In this document: positions 1 through 10,199 of the stretch, piece after piece | How the letters are laid out: each line of letters starts with the position of its first letter | How positions within the stretch are numbered: the stretch's first letter is position 1 | Assembly: GCA_963726435.1 (NCBI GenBank) | Contig: CAVSCJ010000001.1 | Location: 124,001-188,000 of the forward strand | DNA length: 64,000 bases | From: PALSA-660 sp963726435 | Lineage (GTDB): Bacteria > Actinomycetota > Coriobacteriia > Anaerosomatales > PALSA-660 | Reading direction: 5' to 3' | The notes under the pieces: model-generated | The model's database searches: none | The model's input: the letters and a program-made list of their open reading frames with translations, nothing else | What the model was told of the DNA's origin: nothing | Program-made: the position numbers and the translations under genes

Positions 1-1161
1 GCAGCCACCGCGGCCGCAATGAGCAGCGCTATCAACGCGATGGTCCAAGACCCCGACGAAGGGACGGCCGAAGCCGGCGCGAGAAGCCGCGTCCGGCATC
101 CTCAGAACGTCCACCCGGCCGTTTCCCGTGTCCCCGACGAAGACGCGCCCGTCTTCGCTGATAGCGACCCCGGAGGGGGTCGCGAACATCCCCGCGGTCT
201 CGCCCGCGCCGCCGGCCTCGCTCGTCTGCTGCCCGGCCGCGGAGTAGGACCTCACGACCCCGAGGGCCGCGTCGGCTACGACGAACCGCCCGTCGGGAAG
301 AGCAGCGATGCCGCGGGGAAGACCTCCGGTGAGCAGCCCGCGGATGAAGGCGCCCTGCCGATCCAGCACGAGCACGCGACCGTTGTTGCTGTCGGTCACA
401 AGTACCGTGTCGTCAGTGGCGCACACACCGTTCGCGAAGGAGAGCGGCTCGCCAGTCCGTCCCGCCGGAAGCCCTTGGCCGAAAGCGCCGATCCTGCGGC
501 CGATCGGGGAGAACACCACGACTTGTTGCGAGTCCGAGGTGTCGGTCACGTAGAGCGTGCCGTCAGGCGCGAATCCGATCCCGAGGGGCCTCCAGGAAGG
601 GAACGCCGTCGAAGTCGGATCGATCCCGCCCGGGCCCAAGACACGGACGAGCTTCCCGGTCGCCGAGAAGACCACGACCTGGTCGCGCTCCCGGTCGGTG
701 ACGTACAGCCGGCCGTCGACAGGCCCGACCGCCACGTACGCGGGCGCCTTCAGGAACCCCGCCCCGATCGTCGCGACGCGGCTCCCGTCACGCGTCAGGA
801 CGTCGACGAGGCCGCGTCGGCCATCGGCCACGTAGAGGCGGTCGCCCGAGACGGCCACTCCCACCGGCTGCGTCGCCGTCCCGTCCGCAGAGAGGATGGC
901 CGGCAGGACGGTGACGGTCCCCTCGAGGGCAACCATCTCGGTCGGCCCGCCTATGCCCGGGGCCGCCTCGCGCCAAGCCATGACCCCTGCGACGCACGCG
1001 GAAACGACGAGGAGCGCGACGACGATCCACGGTGCCCATCTCCGGAGGGCCCGAGAGCGGGTCGCGCGTCTGGCGGCGGCGAGCCCCCGCCGGCGACGGT
1101 CCCCGATCTCGGCCTCCGCGAGGGAGTCGGGCCCGTCGTCGTCTGCAGGCTCCGTGGTCAC
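1..1161 (-). CDS. Membrane-anchored NHL-repeat protein, 3' end cut by window edge
   Basis: GTG start at 1161 overlaps the stop of the upstream gene by four bases (GTGA), so translation is probably coupled. A charged cytoplasmic N-terminus with an Arg-rich stretch is followed by one membrane helix (about residues 47-66) and then NHL/beta-propeller repeats with LYVADG, LYVTDR, LYVTDT, VLVTDS and VFVGDT blades. It resembles the NHL protein at 10366-11910 in layout. In that paralogue a second membrane helix follows the last blade; here such a helix (SWTIALIALL) is visible only in another frame at about 1-50, so the frame may be shifted near 50-75. NHL proteins next to multiheme cytochromes are common in electron-transfer clusters; the exact role is unknown. 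Confidence 0.7.
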   Translation of the reverse strand, partial: MTTEPADDDGPDSLAEAEIGDRRRRGLAAARRATRSRALRRWAPWIVVALLVVSACVAGVMAWREAAPGIGGPTEMVALEGTVTVLPAILSADGTATQPVGVAVSGDRLYVADGRRGLVDVLTRDGSRVATIGAGFLKAPAYVAVGPVDGRLYVTDRERDQVVVFSATGKLVRVLGPGGIDPTSTAFPSWRPLGIGFAPDGTLYVTDTSDSQQVVVFSPIGRRIGAFGQGLPAGRTGEPLSFANGVCATDDTVLVTDSNNGRVLVLDRQGAFIRGLLTGGLPRGIAALPDGRFVVADAALGVVRSYSAAGQQTSEAGGAGETAGMFATPSGVAISEDGRVFVGDTGNGRVDVLRMPDAASRAGFGRPFVGVLDHRVDSAAHCGRGGC

Positions 1162-2042
1162 TGCACGATCGCGTCGACCAGCGACGTGAGGTGGCTCTTG
1201 AGCGCGGCCGAGTCACCCGTCTTGGACGAGCCCTCGATAGCGACGAGGATGCCGTTCTCGTTCCACGCGACGATCGCCAGGCGGTGCCCGTCGGTGCCGA
1301 AGTACACGGACCGGCCGCTCACAGTGATGGTCGAAGCTGAGGTCGGGTAGTTGCTGCCGAGGTCGTTCTTGATCGCGTTCTGGGCAGCTGTGGCGTCCCT
1401 GTACTGCTCGACGACCACTACGAGAGCGTCGGTCGGCATCGACTTGGCGGGCACGTACTGACGCGTGAGCGCGTAGACGTCCGCGACGATCGGGGTCGAT
1501 GTGTACCCGGGCAGCGAATCAGGAACGAAGGACGACAGCGACGCCACGGGTCCGATCGGCTCCTTGCCCGGGGACTCGCCGGTCCCGCCCGGTGTCGGAG
1601 TCGAGCTGGTCGGGCCGCTTGCCGGAGGCTTCGGCGCGTTCTTGTCGGCCACGGGCGTCCGACCCTCGTCGATCGCGTCGATCTGCTGCTGAGCGGTGCG
1701 GAACTGCGGTTCCGTCTTCACGACTTCGGCGAGCTTCTCCCGCGCGGTCGTCAGGTCGCCGGCGAGGATTGCCGCTTGCGCCTCTGCGTACAGGGCCTCG
1801 AGCCGCCTGTGACGGTCGCAAGTGATAGTCTCGCGGACCACCTTGTAGTCCGCAGCGTCGGCCGCGGGCACCTCGACCGTGCGGACGGTGTCCGTGAGCA
1901 CCTCGCCGTAAGTGCACACGATGCGCTCGCCGGTCTGGACCCGCACGTCACGGTTGACTCCGGCGAGCAGGAACCAAGTCCCCGCCAGCAGGATTCCGGC
2001 AACCACCAGTGCGATCAGGATGATTCTGAGTCGGCGCGACAT
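1158..2042 (-). CDS. Membrane-anchored protein with Pro/Gly linker, unknown function
   Basis: The 294-aa product begins MSRRLRI and has one N-terminal membrane helix (about residues 6-27). A TPR-like helical stretch follows (alternating Ala/Leu, about 65-110, ALYAEAQAAI...LAEVVK), then a Pro/Thr/Gly-rich linker and a compact C-terminal domain of about 125 residues with VVVVEQY and ISGRSVYFG-like beta strands. I do not recognise a named family; the C-terminal part has the look of an extracytoplasmic lipoprotein-type domain similar in style to the protein encoded at 43798-44437. It lies five bases after the EamA-like gene and overlaps the NHL gene, so the three form one operon. Confidence 0.65.
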   Translation of the reverse strand: MSRRLRIILIALVVAGILLAGTWFLLAGVNRDVRVQTGERIVCTYGEVLTDTVRTVEVPAADAADYKVVRETITCDRHRRLEALYAEAQAAILAGDLTTAREKLAEVVKTEPQFRTAQQQIDAIDEGRTPVADKNAPKPPASGPTSSTPTPGGTGESPGKEPIGPVASLSSFVPDSLPGYTSTPIVADVYALTRQYVPAKSMPTDALVVVVEQYRDATAAQNAIKNDLGSNYPTSASTITVSGRSVYFGTDGHRLAIVAWNENGILVAIEGSSKTGDSAALKSHLTSLVDAIVQ

Positions 2043-2047
2043 TCTGT

Positions 2048-3460
2048 TCACTTGCCTCCGTGTCCGAGATGAAGGTCCTCGCGCACGCTGGAGCGGCGCG
2101 CGACCATGATGGCCAGCATGAGCAGTGCACCCAGTATGACGGCTCCTACCATCGGAGCGTTCGGCACCGCCGTGAAGGCGATCGATCCGTGTTCGGTGCC
2201 GTAGTAGACCTGTATGGCCGGCGCCAAGTACGCGTTCCACACGTGCGTCGGGACGTCGAGCAGCCAGGGCCACGCGGCCGAGGCGGCCAGTGCGACGGCG
2301 ATCGGCCACAGAGGCCGCGCATCGAAGGCCGCCACCATCGCAAGCACGGCGAGTGCCAGCGCGACCCAGCCAGCCACCGACTCGGCCCCGCTCATCGTCC
2401 AAGCACCGGAAAACGTGCCCCCGATCGTGACGTCGACCTGAGTCCGGATCGCCGGCAGCGTCAGGGCGACGAGAGCGAGAAGCGCTGGAACCGCGGCCGC
2501 CGCGCTGAGAACCGGGGCGGCGAGCGCCCTTCGCGCGTCGGGTGCGTGCGCCAGCGCACACGCACCCGCGAGCACGACGAGAGACCCCGAGACCACGCCT
2601 GGCACGATGAGGGGCTGCGGCCCCGCGACTCCCACCGCCTGCTCCAGCCAGATGAGGCCGGACAAGAAGACGGGGGCCATCGCCACGGCAGCCGCACCTC
2701 GGGCGGGCCCGAGCGTCTTCAGGCTGGCCGGCCACGAGACGCAGACCAGCCCCCACGAGACCGCCGCCATGGCGACGACGAGCGGCTGCTCCAGCACTGA
2801 GCTCCACCCGTGAGCGAAGTCCGTGGCGCCCCACCACAGCAGCGAGGCCACGAGCGCGCTCGCCGAAGCGCACAGCAGCGCTGCATCCAGTCGCGTCGAT
2901 CTGGCGGCACGCACGATCAGTAGGCCGCCGGCCAGCAACAGAAGGCCTCCGGCGAGCATCCCGAGCTCGCGGGGCGCGAACCGCACCCACGGTGAGAACG
3001 AGGACGGACGCTCCCAGTTCGCCACGACGCCCGCCACCCCCGCCAATGCGAGCAACGCGCCGGCGAGCGACCACCCCGCGCTCAGGTCCAGGCGCTCCCG
3101 CAAAGCGAGCGCAGCGGCTCCGCAGGCGGCGATCGCCGCCCATCCGCCGCTGACCCAGAACACGACGATCGAACCCGCCGGGGCGTCGGTCATGCGCAGA
3201 CCGGCGATCAGAGCGGGAGCCCCGAAGAAGGCCAGCAGGCCGCCCACGCACGCGAGCAGTGCGGTGGGCCGCGTGAGGCCCCGTAGCGCCTTCAGGGGTC
3301 TCGGCGCGGCCAGGACCGCCACCACGAGAGCGCCGGCCGTCATGGTGGCCGTGAGGGCTCCGGCGGGTACTCGTCCTGTCAGCACGACGGCCATCTGGAG
3401 CCATAGTGCGAAGGCCGGGGACAGGACGAGCAGAGGCGCTAGCCGCCGCAGTCGGTCCAT
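2048..3460 (-). CDS. Polytopic membrane protein, EamA/DMT-like
   Basis: The 470-aa product is almost entirely hydrophobic, with about 12-14 membrane helices. One segment (GSIVVFWVSGGWAAIAACGAAALAL followed by RERLDLSAGW and a Gly/Ala/Leu helix) has the spacing of the EamA (drug/metabolite transporter) repeat. The ATG at 3460 was chosen over an upstream in-frame codon because a strong GGAGGTGG ribosome site sits just ahead of it. It is the first gene of a three-gene minus-strand unit and lies after the terminator that closes the formate dehydrogenase operon. Substrate unknown. Confidence 0.65.
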   Translation of the reverse strand: MDRLRRLAPLLVLSPAFALWLQMAVVLTGRVPAGALTATMTAGALVVAVLAAPRPLKALRGLTRPTALLACVGGLLAFFGAPALIAGLRMTDAPAGSIVVFWVSGGWAAIAACGAAALALRERLDLSAGWSLAGALLALAGVAGVVANWERPSSFSPWVRFAPRELGMLAGGLLLLAGGLLIVRAARSTRLDAALLCASASALVASLLWWGATDFAHGWSSVLEQPLVVAMAAVSWGLVCVSWPASLKTLGPARGAAAVAMAPVFLSGLIWLEQAVGVAGPQPLIVPGVVSGSLVVLAGACALAHAPDARRALAAPVLSAAAAVPALLALVALTLPAIRTQVDVTIGGTFSGAWTMSGAESVAGWVALALAVLAMVAAFDARPLWPIAVALAASAAWPWLLDVPTHVWNAYLAPAIQVYYGTEHGSIAFTAVPNAPMVGAVILGALLMLAIMVARRSSVREDLHLGHGGK

Positions 3461-3521
3461 CCGGCCACCACCTCCATCGGGTCGCGCGCTCCAGGTCCCC
3501 CCAAGGTACCCCATCGAGGCG

Positions 3522-3558
3522 GAAGGGCCGGGAGACGTGGATCCTCTCCCGGCCCTTC
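3522..3558 (-). terminator. Hairpin closing the formate dehydrogenase operon
   Basis: A perfect 13-bp inverted repeat (GAAGGGCCGGGAG, 11-base loop, then its complement) lies about 50 bases past the stop of the hexaheme cytochrome. There is no T-run, as is common in high-GC genomes. Confidence 0.65.
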
Positions 3559-3610
3559 GCCGAAAACCCTGCCGTGTCGTCTGCCTCGACTTCAGGCAGG
3601 CGTCACGTCC

Positions 3611-4837
3611 CTACTTGTTGTGGCACGTCTCGCACACGCCGCGGTTGTCGAGCTTCAGCAACGCGCTGTCGTGTGTCGGCGGGACTCCGCCCTCGCCGGT
3701 GTTGACCCGCAGATCGTTGGCCGGATCGGCGACGTTCGCCCAGCCGGTCATGGTCGTGGAAGCACCGTGAGCGTTGTGGCACGTCAGGCACTCGATCCAG
3801 TCACTGGCGGTGTTGGAGACCGAACCGCTGCCGACAGAACCGTTGACGCCGTCGAGGTGCGCCAAGGCCATCGGCGCTGGCAGATCGGTCACGACCAGCG
3901 AACGCGGACCCGCGAAGTTCGTGAGCGGGACGTTGATCGGGTGGCGGTGCCTCTCGATGAAGCCGAAGCCGTCAGCGGCCTCGTACGTGCTGGTCTTGGT
4001 CATGTACACGGTGTGACAACCGGTGCACCAGCCGCTCATGCCCTTGAGCGGGTCTGCGCCCGGAGAGACCGCGTACTTGGCGGACGTGTAGTTCGGCACG
4101 TAGCCCGCATAGGGATTGTGCAGACGGAAGCCACCCTGCGGGAAGCCGGTCTCCCTCGACAGGACGAACGGCGTCGGATCCGGATCGTTCCCGGTGCCGG
4201 TGTAGCCGCCGACGGACACGCCGTAGACGACGTCCTTCAGGATGCGGTAGTTCGACGACCCGTGCGGGTCGTGGCATGTTCCGCAGTCCATGACGATCTT
4301 GTTGCCGGCACCCAGCGTCGCGGGATAGTTGCCCGACGCGTCGACCGACGATGTGGAGGTGGATCCGAACGTACCGCCGCCCCATGCCGCCCAGGACTCG
4401 CCGTTCATGAGGTGGGTCGAGGTCACCTTGTTGTTCATGCCGTCATACAGGAAGCCGGGCTCCAGGTTCGGATCCACGCGGCCGAACGCGCCGCTGAGGA
4501 GGTTGCCGCCGTTGGTCCCGTACAACGTGCCTTCGTAGATACCATCGAGGACGTTGGTGTCCGCGCCCTGGCTGGTGTTGTCGTGGCACGCCAGGCAGAA
4601 GAGCTCGATAGTGGCCGCATCGGAAAACAGCAGAGCCGACTTTGTCGCGCCCGTCGTGTCGATCCAGGTGATGGAGCTCGGAGCGGTGTGCGCGCGGTGA
4701 CACCCGGCGCACGCCTCCGTGTCGGAGATGTAGCCGCCGTGCGGGCCCATGTTGGCCAGCGCGACCGCGGGAACCAGCAGGACCGCAAGAACAGCCGTTG
4801 CCAGGACCAAGAGCAGAGCGATCTTCTTCGCGGTCAC
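3611..4837 (-). CDS. Exported hexaheme cytochrome c, third gene of the fdh operon
   Basis: The product is 408 aa with an N-terminal signal or anchor (residues 1-29, ending ALANMGPHGG) and six CXXCH heme sites: CAGCH, CLACH, CGTCH, CTGCH, CLTCH and CETCH, the last three residues from the C-terminus. The SDTEACAGCHRAH start is typical of the doubled-CXXCH cytochromes. The GTG start overlaps the fdhB stop by four bases. In a Tat-exported formate dehydrogenase operon this would be the electron acceptor for the FdhAB dimer, in place of the usual membrane cytochrome b subunit; that role is inferred from position. Confidence 0.85.
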   Translation of the reverse strand: MTAKKIALLLVLATAVLAVLLVPAVALANMGPHGGYISDTEACAGCHRAHTAPSSITWIDTTGATKSALLFSDAATIELFCLACHDNTSQGADTNVLDGIYEGTLYGTNGGNLLSGAFGRVDPNLEPGFLYDGMNNKVTSTHLMNGESWAAWGGGTFGSTSTSSVDASGNYPATLGAGNKIVMDCGTCHDPHGSSNYRILKDVVYGVSVGGYTGTGNDPDPTPFVLSRETGFPQGGFRLHNPYAGYVPNYTSAKYAVSPGADPLKGMSGWCTGCHTVYMTKTSTYEAADGFGFIERHRHPINVPLTNFAGPRSLVVTDLPAPMALAHLDGVNGSVGSGSVSNTASDWIECLTCHNAHGASTTMTGWANVADPANDLRVNTGEGGVPPTHDSALLKLDNRGVCETCHNK

Positions 4838-5758
4838 TTGGCCCCCCCTTCGCTCAGCGCCTCTTCTGCAATCTTCGCACGACGGGCCGCGAGTGCCAAC
4901 AGCCCGCCCACGACCAATGTCGGCGCGAGAGCAGCCTTCGCGAACGGACTGGACAGCAGGCTGTTGACCATGGGGCCGATGTGATCCTCCATGAACGGGT
5001 CTGCCTTCGGCGGAGCGACCAGGAACTTGTGGGAGGCCCAGAACATCGAGCCGTCACCGAAGCGGGACATCCAACCCTGACCCGTGTCGGTCAGGTAGGC
5101 GAGGATGTTCGCTCGGGTGTCGTAGACCATCGCCTTCGCGGGGCACGTGAAGACACAGGTCGGCTGATGGTCGAGCTCGGGGATGACCCCAGCATTCGGC
5201 AGCGACCCTGCGGTGAGCACCAGCTTCGATACCCGGGCGCCGTTCGTGCCCGGCGCCTTGGTCGGCAGATCGCCGCCGTCGGCGGTGGCTCCCGCGCCCC
5301 CATACGGCGCACCAGTGTACGAGCCCGTGCAAAGCGTGCACTTCCAGGCCTTGATGGTGGTGAACAGGTCCGAGCCGTTGCCGATCATCGGAACGCCGCC
5401 GCGCTGGCAGTCGATCTTGCACTGACGGACGCACAGCGGATCCTCCGGGTTGCAGAGGGTCGGATCGATCCAGACAGCGCCGGTCGCCGTGTTCTTCTTG
5501 ATCGCCTTGAACGGGCAGCGACCCTGGCACGGCGGATTCTCGCAGTGCCAGCAACTGAACCTGCACGAACGGACCCATGTCGACGCGTCTTTGCGACTTG
5601 ATGACCACCCGCTGGTTCGGATCGAGTGTCTGATGCGGTAGGTCGGGTAGGGTCGCGTTGTCACCCTTCATGTGCCACGTACGTTTGCAGGCGATGACAC
5701 AGCCGTTGCATCGCACGCACTTGTCGACCTCTTGAAGGATCGCCATTTCGTTTGCCAC
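4834..5758 (-). CDS. fdhB: Formate dehydrogenase Fe-S subunit, one frameshift
   Basis: Ferredoxin-type electron-transfer subunit. The N-terminus (from GTG 5758, preceded by GGGGAGGTGG) carries CVRCNGCVIAC; after a frame change near 5560 the protein continues with CWHCENPPCQGRCPFKAI, then CNPEDPLCVRQC, CTLC and CVFTCPAKA, giving four [4Fe-4S] cluster motifs. A C-terminal hydrophobic helix (LAPTLVVGGLLALAA) probably anchors it on the outer face of the membrane, as in FdnH/FdoH. It lies 13 bases after fdhA. The two halves are clearly one gene; an extra or missing base around 5550-5570 breaks it. The family and order strongly support formate dehydrogenase. Confidence 0.8.
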
Positions 5759-5771
5759 TATGCCACCTCCC

Positions 5772-8700
5772 CTAAACGATCTTGCTGATCTTGCAGAGAC
5801 AGACCTTGTACTCAGGGATCATCGTGTTCGCGTCCCATGCGTCGATGCACAGGTCGTTGGCACGCGATCCGGTCGAGAGACCCTTGTCACCCCAATGCCA
5901 CGGGATGGCGACCACACCGCGACCGACGCGCTGGTTGGAGTCCATGCCGACCCCCACGCGGGCCTTGAAGCCGCGAGCCCAGCCGGCTGCCGCTGTTCGG
6001 CGAGCAGCGTCTCCTGCGTCCGTCGTCGAGCTCGCCGCGGGCCGTCTCGATCTGGACCCAGTCGCCGTCGACGATCGGCGGCACGGCGTTGCGAGCGTCG
6101 AACGAGTTGATCTCGATCCACGGCACCGGCTCCGCCTCGACGTTCCACGAGTTGTTGCGGGTGGTCGGGCCGCCCTGGAAGTGCTCGACGCAGCGGATGC
6201 TGGTCAGCACGAGCGGGTAGTTCGCGACCACGGGACCGCGGGTGTCGCGCCGGGTCCAGCAGGTTGCCGGCCGTGCCTCCGGAGGTGTTGCGGCCGAAGA
6301 GGGCCACGAGATCCTCGCGAGGCGACTCGTCGGCTCCGTGTAGCCCGGGAAGCGGCCCGTGAACGTCTTGCCAGCGGACACGAAGTGCGGGCTGGTCGGG
6401 AACGAGAGGCCGGACTCGGCAGCGTCCTTGAACGTCTTGTACTCGCGGTAGGCAGCGGCGAAGTCGGCGAGAGCGTGTTCGCGTTCTGCGTGAACAGTGC
6501 AGGAGATCAGTGCCCGGCGACACGAAGGTGTCGGCGAAATCGGCCGCGACCTCGCCGTTGTTGTAGAACACGCGGCGGTTGAGCAGCCATGCCCAGCCCC
6601 AACGCGGGTAGTTGTTGGCGTTCGCGTTGGCGGTCGCCGTGTCGCCCGTCGTGGCGCCCGTATAGATGTTGTTGCGCGACTTAGCCTTGTTCTTGACCAC
6701 CCAGTTGACGGCGTTCGCGGGATCCGCGAGCGTGCAGGCCGACGTAGATCGTCGGGTTGTAGTTCGTGAGCGTGGACGAGTACCCGCCCGCCGGAGCAGC
6801 GCCGGAGTAGATCCACATCGTGCCGCCACTGGTGGTGTTCGCGGTACCGTCGCCGTTCTGGGCGAGCGGCACGTCATCTCGATGTAGATCTTCTCGGCGA
6901 CGATCTCGGAGCCCTTGACCGCGTGGTCACGGCGCCGGCGAGGTAGCGCCCGGAGCCCAGCGCTCGGTCGTGCCGGTGATGTCCTCGAACGCGGTGGCGC
7001 CCACCCGGCGTCCAACCGTACTTGTCGCCGTAGAGGCCCTTGTACGCGGGACCGTTGATCGGGGTGCCCAGCTGCCCCACACCGATCGAGGGCACACGGT
7101 CGGAGCGGCAGACGTGCCGTCGGCCGTTGTACGCGACGTCCGTGATGTGTGAGAACGCCCCGGCCTTGTCCAGCGCGTATGCGAAGCGCAGCAGCAGCTC
7201 GAGGTCGGCCTTGCTGTTGCCCTTCGGGGAGGTGCAACGCTCGCGCCACTGGAGCCAGCGACCGGAGTTGGTCACGCTACCGGCTTCCTCTGCGTGCGAG
7301 CACGCGGGGATCAGGTAGGTGACGCCGGCGGCCTTGCGGTCGACGGCGGCGGTCTCCGTCTCGTACATGTCCACTACCACGAGCAGGTCGAGGTTCTTGA
7401 GGCCGGCCCTGACCTTGGACTGGTTGGGCTCGGTGACGGCGGGGTTCTGGCCCCAGACGAGAGACGAGATGATCCGGTTGGCGTCACCGTCGGCCAGCGC
7501 CATGTTGCGGAAGGTCTGGATGTGCTGGACGCCGTTGCCCTTCGGCCACAGGTTGTAGAGGGTGGCAACGTCCGTACCCGACGATGTCCCCTTGCCGAAG
7601 AACTCGTTCGTCATGTTGAGGAAGCCGCGCTGCTGCAGACCGAGCGCCGCCGGCGTCATGGAGATGTCGATGCCGAAGTCGCGACCACCGGTGAGCGAAG
7701 TGGGAGCGACGGCACTCACGAGACCGATGCCCGTACTGACGGCCGTCACGAGGACGAGCAGGTTCGCCTGGACGTCGGCGTTCACGGCGGCCAAGACATT
7801 GTTGGCCGTCGATGTGACGATGCTGCCCGCATCGGTCGCCAGAGAGACCGTGATGGCGCTTGCCACGACCGTGACGTCGAGAGCCGCACTGGGCGTCCCC
7901 GGATTGACGTAGGTGACCGTGATGCTGTTGCCCCCCACGCCGGCGTTCACCGCGGTGAAGACGAGGCCTGAGGTAAGTGTCAGCAGGGTCGCCGTCGCCT
8001 TGACCGCGGCGGTGTTGCCGACGACCCGGTTGCCGAAGAGCGGGTTCAAGTAGCTGCTGCCAACTCGTGCCTACTCCCGGGTTCCCCGAGTACGCGGGGA
8101 TCGAGTCGAACAGCAGGCCCATGTCGGTCGAGCCCTGGACGTTGTGGATGCCGCGCAGCGCGTTGATGCCGCCGCCGGCACGACCCATGTTGCCCATGAA
8201 GGTCTGGATGACCGCGAGGTCCTTGATGTTCTGGGAGCCGTTGGTGAACTGCGTCTGGCCCATGGCGTACAGGATCGTGGTCGCCTTGTAGCCCGTCGCC
8301 TGCGGCGTCGAGGTGCCGCCGCCGAAGTCGCTGGAAGCGAAACGGCTGTTGTCGATGAGCGCCTTCGCCGACGAAGGCGATGTCCGCCACGCTGCATCCG
8401 CAGATGTCGGCGACGGTCGCGGTGTCGTAGGGGGCGAGGTGCTGCTGCAGCGACGTCCAGACGGTGTCCAGGCCGCCGACCTGAGCGGTGACGCTCGGGG
8501 CGATGACCGGGAAGTTGGCGATCGTGCCTGCCGCTGCCGCGCGAGGGTGAGCGTGCCGCGCTGGTAGTCGTCGGCCGCGGCGTTCGACGACGAAGCGGGT
8601 GTCGCAGTACTTCGGATAGCCGCTGGCGAGCGGATACGTGGCGCACGCCGTCGTAGGTCGCTGCCGCGAGGTTCGCAGCGGTCGAGCGTCTTGCTCACGC

Positions 8701-9840
8701 CGGCGTCGTTGAAGAACGCGCGTCCGTCGGACAGCGAGTTCGTCGCGAGCGCGTGCCGTTGTGCCACGCCAGCATGTTGGCGGATGCGGTCGCGTTGTAG
8801 GCGGCGATGTTGTCGAAGATCCACTTCATCAGCCCGTTGGAGAACGCGACGTTCGTACCCGGACGGATACGGACGTACCTGTCACCGCGGTTCGGGTCGC
8901 ACTGACGAGCGGTGCGCGTCAGGCGGGGGTCTACGACGATCAGCTTGGCGTTCTTGCCGTTGCCGAAGCGGGCAGCGTTGACGTGAGCCATGCACGCCGG
9001 GTGGTTCTCGGCGGGGTTGGCGCCGAAAGCGAAGACCAGGGACGCGTTATCGATGTCGGTCCAGTGGTTCGTCATCGATCCTCGTCCGAACGGGCGGCCA
9101 AGACCGGCCACTGTGGACGAGTGTCATATACGGGCCTGGTGCTCTGTCAGGCTGGTGCCGAACTCGGCGATGATCTTGCGGTAGGTGTAGTTCTGCTCGT
9201 TGTTCATGTGCGAGCAGCCGAAGAACTGCACGTGGGGCGAGTTCGAGGCGGCGGTGAGGCCCGGAGTCCGATGCCGCCACGGGCCGTCGTCAGCTTGGCG
9301 GCGATGTCGTCCATCGCGACGTCGAGCGGTACCGGGTTCCATCCGCCGTTGGCGAGGCGCCAGTAGGCCACTCCGCCCGCGTAGGTGTAGCTGCCGGGAG
9401 TGAACGCCGGACCGGTCCAGCCGGTGGGGACCGTCGTGAAGGCCGTGGTCCCGGGCTGGGCGGCGAACACGGGATTGACCGGGTGCGTCCCCGCGAACGC
9501 GGCGAGCCGACGCTTGTTGGTCACGAGCTGGAACGCGCCCGCGCCCTTGGCGCACAGGCCGCCGTTGTTGATCGGCGAGTCGACGTCACCGTAGACGTCG
9601 TACACGTCGCCGGTGACGTCACCGACGGCGATGACCTGGCCGCAGCTCGCAGAGCAGTACGGACACGTCGTGTGGAACCGCGTTGATGACGGTGTCGCCT
9701 GTGTGCAACGGCATCTCCGCCATCGCCGGTGCGGGTGCGAAGTTGAGCGCTCCGGCCGCAGCCGCACCCGCAGCGCTGACCTTCAAGAAGTCACGCCGCG
9801 AGAGCTCGAATCGCCCCGCTTCCTTATCTCTTTTTCCCAT
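5772..9840 (-). pseudogene. fdhA: Tat-exported selenocysteine formate dehydrogenase alpha subunit, frame broken many times
   Basis: Catalytic Mo/W-bisPGD subunit. The ATG at 9840 gives a Tat signal (LSRRDFLKVSAAG) followed, after the first frame change, by the Fe-S motif CPYCSASCGQ. The active site reads HQARI-TGA-HSSTVAGLGRP, with the TGA (9124-9126) read as Sec and a SECIS hairpin behind it. Family blocks follow in changing frames: GANPAENHPAC, VVDPRLTRTA, YAMGQTQFTNG, GGINALRGIHNVQGSTDMG, WGQNPAVTEPNQSK and LIPACSHAEE. About 17 frame changes occur (for example near 9690, 9260, 8765, 8640, 8590, 8535, 8375, 8055, 6990, 6930, 6873, 6735, 6510, 6325, 6245 and 6000). Residues encoded by about 7677-8022 form a foreign-looking beta domain. 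Full length would be about 1350 codons, longer than usual (about 1015). Either dense sequence error or a decaying gene; the motifs are otherwise well preserved. Confidence 0.85.
9094..9126 (-). promoter_or_regulatory. UGA(Sec) codon and bacterial SECIS hairpin in fdhA
   Basis: The TGA at 9126-9124 lies in the formate dehydrogenase active-site context. Eighteen bases after it comes a loop GGUCUU closed by the 6-bp stem GUGGCC/GGCCGC. From known E. coli fdhF the SelB-binding loop starts with GGUC at the same 18-base distance, so this is a good match. selB, selA and tRNA-Sec are all in this window, so decoding is supported. Confidence 0.88.
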
Positions 9841-10069
9841 TCCTATTCCCTCTCCTAGTTCGGATCTGGGTCGTGCCAAAGCGCCTTCCCGCCACTCGGA
9901 TCGTGTCCGGCCGTGGACCTGAAACCCCTATTCCTGCCCCTTCCTGCGGGCCCCGGCCGACGGGCGAAATGCAAAGAGACCGCGGCAGCGCACCATGTGT
10001 GCTCGCTGACCTGCGGTCTGTGGATCCTTCTATATGGCCTCCCTTACCCGTTGGGACGCATGCCCCGGA

Positions 10070-10089
10070 CAGGCCCCCGTCGGGGCCTG
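10070..10089 (-). terminator. Hairpin between leader element and fdhA
   Basis: Inverted repeat CAGGCCCC / GGGGCCTG with a four-base loop, just past the 3' edge of the conserved leader element at 10104-10199 in the direction of fdhA. It could be the expression platform (terminator) of a riboswitch. It has no T-run. Confidence 0.4.
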
Positions 10090-10103
10090 ACTCGGCACAC
10101 GCC

Positions 10104-10199
10104 ACCTTTCCAAATCCGGGAGGCGACACGGTTTCCCGCACCACCCTGTTCGGCCCGACGTCCGTGGCGCGACCGCCGTAGGTCCGCCGGGCTCGGAGG
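10104..10199 (-). promoter_or_regulatory. Conserved structured leader element, copy E (fdhA)
   Basis: One of five copies of the same RNA-like element in this window. In the fdhA direction it begins CTCCGAG, has the long-range stem GCCCGGC (10192-10186) with GTCGGGC (10159-10153), then CCGAACAGGGTGG, a hairpin with GAAA loop (CGG-GAAA-CCG) and the 3' edge CGCCTCCCGG followed by GGAAAGG. It lies about 90 bases after a good promoter and 270 bases ahead of fdhA. I infer a cis-acting RNA sensing W/Mo supply or cofactor. Confidence 0.65.

Noticed and set aside
19..1350. Long plus-strand open frame opposite the NHL gene
   Set aside because: Arg/Pro-rich product with no motif; it is the antisense shadow of the NHL gene and its neighbour.
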